Shown here one piece after another: positions 1 to 5,003 of a DNA stretch of 5,003 bases. Within the stretch, counting starts at the first letter, position 1, and every line of letters starts with the position of its first letter. The notes under the pieces were generated by a model. That model was given only the letters and a program-made list of their open reading frames with translations, was not told the DNA's origin and did not search any database. Position numbers and translations under genes: made by a program. The stretch comes from an uncultured Bacteroidota bacterium (lineage in GTDB: Bacteria; Bacteroidota; Bacteroidia; Chitinophagales; Chitinophagaceae): the NCBI GenBank assembly GCA_903825065.1, contig CAIJZG010000116.1, positions 1 to 5,003 on the forward strand, given 5' to 3'.

Positions 1-864
1 CATGTATTATTTCATGGCCCCCCGGGTCTTGGTAAAACAACTTTAAGTAGAATTGTAGCCAATGAATTGGGCGTAAATATTAAAGAAACATCAGGCCCGG
101 TTATTGTGAAACCAGGCGATTTAGCTGGGTTATTAAACAATTTGCAACCCAATGATGTGTTGTTTATTGATGAGATTCATCGATTAAGTACGGTTGTGGA
201 AGAATACCTCTATGCCGCAATGGAAGATTTTAGAATTGATATTATGATTGATTCTGGTCCGAATGCAAGAAGTATTCAAATTAATTTAAACCCTTTTACC
301 TTGGTTGGGGCAACAACTAGAAGTGGACTTCTAACAGCTCCTTTGTTATCGCGATTTGGCATTAAAAGTCGTTTGGAATATTACAATGCCGAAACTTTAA
401 AAAAGATTATAGAAAGAAGTGCTGCTATTTTGAACACCGAAATTAGCTCTGATGCTGCTGGAGAGATTTCTAGAAGAAGTAGAGGCACACCTCGTATTGC
501 TAATGGGTTGTTGCGCAGAGTTCGCGATTTTGCTCAAGTATTGAATGATGGAACTATTGATATTGGAATTACTCAGCACGCATTAAAAGCTTTAAATGTA
601 GATGAACATGGGTTGGACGAAATGGATAATCGCATATTGGCAGCCATTATCGACAAGTTCAAGGGTGGCCCTGTAGGCCTTACTACAATAGCAACAGCTG
701 TGGGAGAAGAGTCTGGTACAATTGAAGAAGTGTATGAGCCATTTTTAATTCAAGAAGGATTCTTGCAAAGAACACCTAGGGGAAGGGAAGCAACTTTAAA
801 AGCATATAATCACTTAGGCAGAGAGGTTGTTCAGCGTGGGGCAGGACCAACACTATTTTCATAA
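1..864 (+). CDS. ruvB: Holliday junction branch migration DNA helicase RuvB (5'-truncated by window edge)
   Basis: RuvB is the hexameric AAA+ motor that, with RuvA, drives branch migration of Holliday junctions before RuvC cleavage. The frame is open from base 1, so the gene begins outside the window; the TTG at 67 is internal and is not the start. Visible residues 6-14 (bases 16-42) are Walker A, GPPGLGKTT. Walker B DEIH is at 169-180. The sensor 1 region GATTRSG is at 307-327. The arginine finger in SRFG is at 352-354, and the sensor 2 region RGTPRIAN is at 481-504. The C-terminal winged helix, from GGPVGL to TPRGRE, covers about 664-786. Spacing from the Walker lysine to the Walker B aspartate and the arginine finger matches E. 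coli K68, D113 and R174 exactly. About 56 N-terminal residues are therefore missing, for a full length near 343. All catalytic motifs in view are intact. The stop TAA at 862-864 is followed at once by a terminator hairpin. Confidence 0.98.
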   Translation, partial: HVLFHGPPGLGKTTLSRIVANELGVNIKETSGPVIVKPGDLAGLLNNLQPNDVLFIDEIHRLSTVVEEYLYAAMEDFRIDIMIDSGPNARSIQINLNPFTLVGATTRSGLLTAPLLSRFGIKSRLEYYNAETLKKIIERSAAILNTEISSDAAGEISRRSRGTPRIANGLLRRVRDFAQVLNDGTIDIGITQHALKALNVDEHGLDEMDNRILAAIIDKFKGGPVGLTTIATAVGEESGTIEEVYEPFLIQEGFLQRTPRGREATLKAYNHLGREVVQRGAGPTLFS

Positions 865-865
865 T

Positions 866-903
866 AAAAAAGACCTTTCAACTATTGCTGAAAGGTCTTT
901 TTT
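866..903. terminator. Bidirectional Rho-independent terminator between ruvB and the response regulator gene
   Basis: The arms AAAAAAGACCTTTCA (866-880) and TGAAAGGTCTTTTTT (889-903) are perfect reverse complements of 15 bp around an 8-base loop (881-888). The core GACCTTTCA pairs ahead of a T run for plus-strand transcripts. The A run on the left arm becomes a U run for transcripts from the minus strand. The hairpin starts two bases after the ruvB stop and ends 14 bases from the stop of the opposing gene, so it can end transcription from both sides. Confidence 0.93.
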
Positions 904-917
904 TGGAAGGTATTAAA

Positions 918-1613
918 CTAAGGTGCTACTAATCTAAATCCATTTCCATGGATATTTACAATTTCAATATTAGTATCGTCTTTCAGGTACTTGCGTAATT
1001 TGGCAATGTATACATCCATACTTCTACCATTGAAATACGTATCGCTACCCCATATTTTTTTCAAAGCTCTTTCGCGAGGCAAAAGATCGTTTTTATGCTC
1101 AGCTAACATTTTTAATAACTCATTCTCTTTTGGAGAAAGGGTTTGTGTACTGTCGTCGTGCTTTAATTCACGCAATTTTGGATTGAAATGATAACGACCT
1201 AAATCAAACTCAATATTGTCACTGATACGATTGTCTTCTTCATTACGCTTTAACATTGCTTTGATTTTTAAAAGCAATACTTCGCTGTCGAACGGTTTGG
1301 TGATATAATCATCCGCGCCCAATTTGTATCCCTGAATGATATCATCTTTCATGGTTTTGGCACTTAAGAAGAATAAAGGAATATCAAGATCTACATCGCG
1401 AATTTCTTCTGCTAATTTAAATCCATCCATATTCGGCATCATTACATCTAACAAACAGATATCAAATTTTTCACGTTGAAAAGCAGCCAAACCTAGTCTT
1501 CCATCTCTTTCCAGGGTTACTTCATAATCATTTAATTCTAAATAATTTTTCAATACCATCCCTAAGTTGGTATCGTCTTCACACAATAGAATTTTACTTT
1601 TTTTATCTTCCAT
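918..1613 (-). CDS. OmpR/PhoB-family DNA-binding response regulator, RprY-like
   Basis: This is a 231-residue two-component response regulator, a cytoplasmic transcription factor activated by phosphorylation from a sensor histidine kinase. The receiver domain is about residues 6-122. It has the acidic pocket E12-D13-D14, the phospho-acceptor D56 in LLDVMMP, the switch residues S84 and Y103, and the conserved K106 in the ITKPF motif. The winged-helix DNA-binding domain is about residues 132-229, with recognition-helix segment GRSMDVYIAKLRKYL and wing ending HGNGFRL. The start ATG at 1613-1611 places the receiver immediately at the N-terminus, as usual, and the length is typical. No Shine-Dalgarno is visible; the upstream region is A/T-rich. 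The wording ILLCEDD...NLG...GADDYITKPF recalls RprY of Bacteroides and Porphyromonas from memory, without a search. No histidine kinase is adjacent, so the partner must be encoded elsewhere. It is convergent with ruvB and lies 157 bp downstream of recQ on the same strand. Confidence 0.95.
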   Translation of the reverse strand: MEDKKSKILLCEDDTNLGMVLKNYLELNDYEVTLERDGRLGLAAFQREKFDICLLDVMMPNMDGFKLAEEIRDVDLDIPLFFLSAKTMKDDIIQGYKLGADDYITKPFDSEVLLLKIKAMLKRNEEDNRISDNIEFDLGRYHFNPKLRELKHDDSTQTLSPKENELLKMLAEHKNDLLPRERALKKIWGSDTYFNGRSMDVYIAKLRKYLKDDTNIEIVNIHGNGFRLVAP

Positions 1614-1736
1614 AACGACTTATTTAATCATCAAATAAAGTTAAAACAAAACCATTTTCCTCTCTAATCTGCTCAATCTTTTGTTAAAAAGCATGAACGG
1701 TAAATAGGGTTTGCTGGTATACTTCTGTAAGTTCTG

Positions 1737-1744
1737 CAAATTTA
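1737..1744 (-). promoter_or_regulatory. Candidate Bacteroidetes -7 box upstream of the response regulator gene
   Basis: On the minus strand the gap between recQ and the regulator contains TAAATTTG, an exact match to the Bacteroidetes -7 consensus TAnnTTTG. It would give a leader of roughly 115 bases before the ATG at 1613. No clear -33 TTTG lies about 20 bases upstream, where the sequence reads TTCATA. A chance match in an A/T-rich gap this long is quite possible. The rest of the 157-bp gap shows no convincing terminator or SD. Confidence 0.25.
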
Positions 1745-1770
1745 TCCGGATTACAACCTGATTTATGAAT

Positions 1771-3678
1771 TTACATTCGTTCAGTTTTTACAATTCCATT
1801 TTCCCCTAATTGAATCATTTGTTCTGATTCCATAAACTTTAAAACAGCCCAAATATCATCCGATTCAGAGGGTTCGTATTGATTTAGTATTTCTTTTACT
1901 GAGATACTATTTTGAGCCAAAGATTGAATTTGCTGTAGGATAGTCTGAAATCGAGTATTGCTAGGCGACTTTTTTTTTCTTTTTAAACAGTTGTCGCAAT
2001 TGCCACAATCAGTTGCCTTTGTTTCGCCGAAATAATTAGCAATAAAACGGCTTCTACATTTATCTAATGTTTCAATATAATCTAACATCGCATCAAGCCG
2101 AACCTGATATTGTTTCTTTCTTTTGAAGTAAAGATCTTGATCAATATAAAGGTATTCTGCTGGTGCACGATTAAGCAGAAAATATAATTGAGGCTTTTCT
2201 TTTTGAGGTAAATATTCAATTATTCCAAAACGATTTAATTTTTCTAATTGAAGCTTTATTTCTTCGATTGGGGTTCGAAGAATTCTTGAGATCTGTTTTT
2301 CGAAAATAGAAGTACTATTATCGTAAATGCCTTGATAAGTGCGAAGTAGGGTTTTGATAATTGGTTCTAAATCTGGGTAACTAGATTCAAATGAATAGAG
2401 ACTGTCTTTGTCTATTTGAAACTGTATTTTCGATGGCAAAAAAATATTTTCCGATAAAATAAAATGCCCTTCTTGTTCTAATATTTTAAGTGTATTACTT
2501 ACTAAATAAGAATCGAGGTGGAAGTTTTTTACAAATTCGTGCAAGTCGAAATCGAAATATTGCATCTCACCAACACCAATGGGCAATTGTAAATAGTTGG
2601 CTAGTTCTTGATATATTTTTTTAATGATAGAAAGAGGTGGATACCGTTTTTCGGTCATTGATTGAAGGGTTTCAATATCTGAAGAGTGATATAACAAAAC
2701 AGCAAAAGCTTTCTTTCCATCTCTTCCTGCTCGACCTGCTTCTTGATAGTAACTTTCCAAACATTCTGGAGCATCGAAATGAATAACAGTTCTTACATCT
2801 GGTTTATCGATACCAAGGCCAAATGCATTGGTGCAGGCCATTACTCTTATTTTATTCTGTATCCATAAATTCTGTTTCAATGTTCTATCATCAGAATTTA
2901 AACCTGCATGGTAATAGTCTGCATTTATTTTATTCAGAAGTAAAAGTTCCGCTAATTCTTTTGTTTGCCTTCTGTTGTTGCAATACACAATACTAGACCC
3001 CGGAACGGCTTCTAATATTTCAATGAGTTTATTAAGCTTACTGTCAACTTTAAAAACGCTATAAGAAAGATTTGGTTTTTCAAATGATTGCTTAAAAGTA
3101 GTGGCATTTCGCATTTCTAGTTTATGCAAAATATCTTTCTGAACATCTATAGTTGCTGATGCAGTTAATGCCATCATTGGTATGCCGGGCAATACATCTC
3201 TTATTTGTGCGATCTTTAAATAGGAAGGTCTGAAATCATAACCCCATTGTGAAATACAATGTGCTTCATCAACTACTAATAAACTAATTTTTAAATAAGG
3301 AAGTAATTCTTTAAATATTTTTGTTTCTAATCGTTCTGGGGATAGGTAAAGGAATTGATAATCTCCTTCAATAGCATCTTGTAAAATGCATTTAACTTCA
3401 TAATAAGTGAGACCACTATGAATACTAGCAACTGTTATCCCTTTATCTTTTAAATTTTCCTCTTGATCTTTCATTAAGGCGATCAATGGACTAATTACAA
3501 TACATAAACCGTCCATCATCAGCGCAGGAACTTGAAAGCAGATAGACTTTCCGCCACCAGTTGGTAAAAGTGCCATAGTATCGTTACCCTTTAATACAGA
3601 ATTAATAATATCTTCCTGCATAGGACGAAATGAATCAAATCCCCAGTATTTATTTAATATTTCGTTTGGGTTCAACAC
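1771..3678 (-). CDS. recQ: RecQ-family ATP-dependent 3'-5' DNA helicase
   Basis: RecQ helicases unwind DNA 3' to 5' in recombination, fork repair and suppression of illegitimate exchange. This 635-residue protein has motif 0 (YWGFDSFRPMQ, 11-21), Walker A PTGGGKS (39-45), DEAH (137-140) running into the RecQ-specific aromatic-rich loop HCISQWGYDFRPSY (140-153), motif III TASAT (172-176), and motif VI QEAGRAGRDG (312-321). A region of about 220 residues separates motif VI from the zinc-binding cysteines C541, C558, C561 and C564 (CRSRFIANYFGE, CGNCDNC). A Lys-rich linker (566-570) and a 65-residue tail, probably winged-helix, follow. There is no HRDC domain. In E. coli RecQ the zinc module comes directly after the core; the late zinc position and this length match, from memory, a common Bacteroidetes form. 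The start is GTG at 3678, since no ATG lies in frame between the upstream stop (3697) and motif 0; TTG at 3675 is an alternative. No SD is visible. The ATPase gene ends 18 bases upstream, so co-transcription is likely. Confidence 0.96.
   Translation of the reverse strand: MLNPNEILNKYWGFDSFRPMQEDIINSVLKGNDTMALLPTGGGKSICFQVPALMMDGLCIVISPLIALMKDQEENLKDKGITVASIHSGLTYYEVKCILQDAIEGDYQFLYLSPERLETKIFKELLPYLKISLLVVDEAHCISQWGYDFRPSYLKIAQIRDVLPGIPMMALTASATIDVQKDILHKLEMRNATTFKQSFEKPNLSYSVFKVDSKLNKLIEILEAVPGSSIVYCNNRRQTKELAELLLLNKINADYYHAGLNSDDRTLKQNLWIQNKIRVMACTNAFGLGIDKPDVRTVIHFDAPECLESYYQEAGRAGRDGKKAFAVLLYHSSDIETLQSMTEKRYPPLSIIKKIYQELANYLQLPIGVGEMQYFDFDLHEFVKNFHLDSYLVSNTLKILEQEGHFILSENIFLPSKIQFQIDKDSLYSFESSYPDLEPIIKTLLRTYQGIYDNSTSIFEKQISRILRTPIEEIKLQLEKLNRFGIIEYLPQKEKPQLYFLLNRAPAEYLYIDQDLYFKRKKQYQVRLDAMLDYIETLDKCRSRFIANYFGETKATDCGNCDNCLKRKKKSPSNTRFQTILQQIQSLAQNSISVKEILNQYEPSESDDIWAVLKFMESEQMIQLGENGIVKTERM
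1961..1978 (-). other. Candidate slippage/frameshift site in recQ: A9 run with A AAA AAG heptamer and near -1 stop
   Basis: On the coding (minus) strand nine consecutive A residues (1978 to 1970) are followed by G. The codons are AGA AAA AAA AAG (residues 567-570), which puts the heptamer A AAA AAG (1975-1969) in the phase used by the E. coli dnaX -1 frameshift site. A ribosome slipping -1, or a transcript with one added A, would read GTC GCC and then TAG (1963-1961). The product would end near residue 572, just after the zinc cysteines, losing the C-terminal tail. No upstream SD-like stimulator or strong downstream hairpin was found. The sequence facts are certain; the function is conjecture. 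Confidence 0.35.
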
Positions 3679-3696
3679 TATTATATTGTTCAGTAT

Positions 3697-5003
3697 TTAA
3701 ATAACTTTTTTATAGTTCAATCTAACTGAATTTATTGCAAGCACCACATCACTTAAGGCCATTGTTAACGCACTGAAAGTAGGACTCAAAAATCCAAAGG
3801 CTGCAATAGGGATTGCCACAATATTATAGATAAACGCCCAGAAAAGATTTTCTTTAATAGTAATATAGGTATGCTTTCCTAATCCCAATGCAAGCGGCAG
3901 ATTTTTTAATCCATGATTCATTAAAACAACCTGTGCACTTTGCATTGCAATATGTGAGGCATCGCTAAGAGAAATTCCTACAGTTGCTTTTGCCAATGCA
4001 GGCGCATCATTAATTCCATCACCAATCATGGCGGTAGGTTCCTTTCTATTGTAATTTTCAATAACTAATAATTTCTGTTCAGGCGTTTGTTCTGCAAGCC
4101 ATTCATCAATATGTAATTCCTGGGCTACCTGTTCACATTTTTCTTTTTTATCTCCACTTAATAAAATAGTTCGAATTCCTTTATATCGTAACATTTCAAT
4201 TACTTGTTTCGCTTCAGGCCTTATTTCATCAGCTACATCAATCCAACCTATTAAAACATCGTTTCGAATAATATATACATTGTGGGTATGGTCCTTACTT
4301 ATTTTAGCCACTGCTTTATAAGATACTGCTGAATAGGTATTGCCAGATTTATCGGTAGCAATCATCCCCAATCCTTTTTGTTCTTCAATTTTTGTCCAAC
4401 GAATATCATCTTTTATTTTCCATTCTTTGCTGATGCATTTTGCAATGGGGTGTGTAGAAAATCTTTCAAGTGAATAGGTGATTTTTTTAAACTCAGCGAT
4501 TCCTATTTCTGAATGGTCTATGGGTTCAAATTTTCGAATAGTAAAATTTCCAGTAGTAAGTGTACCAGTTTTATCAAATACTACTTGACGTATATCTTTA
4601 AATATTTCTAGGCTTTTGGCATTTTTAAAAAGGATACCATTTTTTGCAGCACGTCCAAGCCCTACTGCTATTGCTGCCGGTGTGGCAAGCCCCATTGCAC
4701 AGGGGCAAGAAATTACCAAAACAGCAATTCCTCTTAATAAGCTTTCACTAAAGCTATGGTGACCAATAAAATAATTTCCTAAAAGGGCTACTATTGCAAT
4801 ACTAATTACTACTGGTACGAATATGGCACTAATTTTATCAGCTAATTGTTGAACCGGAGGTTTTTCAGATTGAGCTTCTCTTACAAGTTTCAAGATATTT
4901 GATAAAACAGTATCCTCGCCAACAGCAGTTATATAAGCTTTGATGGATCCTTTTTCAACAGTGCTGCCACCAATTAAAATATCATTCATCTTTTTTTCAA
5001 CAG
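3697..5003 (-). CDS. copA: Copper-transporting P1B-type ATPase (N-terminal part beyond the window)
   Basis: This inner-membrane pump couples ATP hydrolysis to Cu(I) export. The frame stays open from the right edge through the Met at 4989 (reading VEKKMND), so that ATG is internal and the start lies outside; 434 residues are visible. Numbered from that Met, the sequence opens at the end of the actuator domain (GGSTVEKG, 7-14), a few residues after where TGE is expected. Next come a membrane segment (about 55-75) and the metal-site helix with SCPCAMGLATP (94-104; CPC at bases 4699-4707). The phosphorylation motif DKTGTLT is at 139-145 (Asp at 4573-4575). HP of the nucleotide-binding domain is at 180-181, followed by KGLGMIA matching GxGxxA. 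The hinge GDGIND is at 323-328. Two final helices carry YN (388-389) and MALSD (410-414). CPC plus YN plus MxxS indicates copper-type (P1B-1) specificity. The second Ser of the usual MxxSS is Asp here. The metal-binding N-terminus and first helices are not visible. A CcoI/FixI-type assembly role is less likely with recQ downstream, but not excluded. Confidence 0.93.
   Translation of the reverse strand, partial: VEKKMNDILIGGSTVEKGSIKAYITAVGEDTVLSNILKLVREAQSEKPPVQQLADKISAIFVPVVISIAIVALLGNYFIGHHSFSESLLRGIAVLVISCPCAMGLATPAAIAVGLGRAAKNGILFKNAKSLEIFKDIRQVVFDKTGTLTTGNFTIRKFEPIDHSEIGIAEFKKITYSLERFSTHPIAKCISKEWKIKDDIRWTKIEEQKGLGMIATDKSGNTYSAVSYKAVAKISKDHTHNVYIIRNDVLIGWIDVADEIRPEAKQVIEMLRYKGIRTILLSGDKKEKCEQVAQELHIDEWLAEQTPEQKLLVIENYNRKEPTAMIGDGINDAPALAKATVGISLSDASHIAMQSAQVVLMNHGLKNLPLALGLGKHTYITIKENLFWAFIYNIVAIPIAAFGFLSPTFSALTMALSDVVLAINSVRLNYKKVI

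Noticed and set aside
67..69. TTG as a possible start for the ruvB reading frame
   Set aside because: The frame is open back to base 1 and encodes the Walker A motif upstream of this codon, so the start is outside the window.
397..579. 60-codon open frame on the minus strand inside ruvB
   Set aside because: It is antisense to conserved RuvB sequence, has low-complexity Ser/Asn composition and shows no recognisable domain.
991..1191. 66-codon open frame on the plus strand inside the response regulator gene
   Set aside because: It is antisense to the conserved winged-helix domain and has no family features; it is a shadow.
1632..1639. TTTATTTG close to the response regulator ATG as a second -7 box
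   Set aside because: It has one mismatch to TAnnTTTG and no TTTG at about 20 bases upstream. It is too weak in A/T-rich DNA.
1744..1751. Palindrome ATCCGGAT in the gap between recQ and the regulator
   Set aside because: It is only 8 bp, the flanks do not extend it, and there is no second copy. It is not enough to call an operator.
1900..1968. Downstream hairpin that could stimulate frameshifting at the recQ A run
   Set aside because: By eye only stems of about four base pairs are possible, so no stimulatory structure can be claimed.
4987..4989. ATG as a possible start for the copper ATPase
   Set aside because: The frame continues upstream as VEKK, matching the conserved actuator-domain segment after TGE in P1B ATPases. 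It is an internal Met.

Overview
The window comes from a low-GC bacterial chromosome, most likely Bacteroidetes and possibly Chitinophagaceae (inference). The response regulator resembles the Bacteroidetes RprY family, the RecQ has the approximately 635-residue layout I associate with that phylum, and none of the three visible or candidate gene starts can be credited to a Shine-Dalgarno sequence. All genes are ordinary chromosomal types. There is no tRNA, rRNA, CRISPR array, insertion sequence or phage gene that I can see.

Layout. Positions 1-864 (+) hold the last 287 codons of ruvB, the Holliday-junction branch-migration motor, cut by the left edge. Positions 866-903 form a perfect 15-bp hairpin with A and T runs at its ends, a bidirectional terminator between two convergent genes. 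Positions 918-1613 (-) encode an OmpR/PhoB-family response regulator with no histidine kinase beside it. A 157-bp gap (1614-1770) follows, with one candidate Bacteroidetes-type -7 box and no clear terminator. Positions 1771-3678 (-) encode a RecQ-family DNA helicase starting at GTG. Eighteen bases further on, 3697-5003 (-) encode the C-terminal 434 residues of a copper-transporting P1B ATPase, cut by the right edge.

The minus-strand order is ATPase, recQ, response regulator. The ATPase and recQ are close enough to share a transcript. The response regulator may have its own promoter. RuvB and RecQ both act in recombination and repair, but they are convergent and separated by the regulator, so no functional cluster is implied.

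The observation most worth a second look lies inside recQ. A run of nine A residues just after the zinc-binding cysteines contains the dnaX-type slippery heptamer A AAA AAG in the correct phase. A -1 stop follows two codons later, so slippage would give a RecQ lacking its last 65 residues. It may be chance in an A-rich lysine linker. I found no convincing undescribed multi-gene system here.
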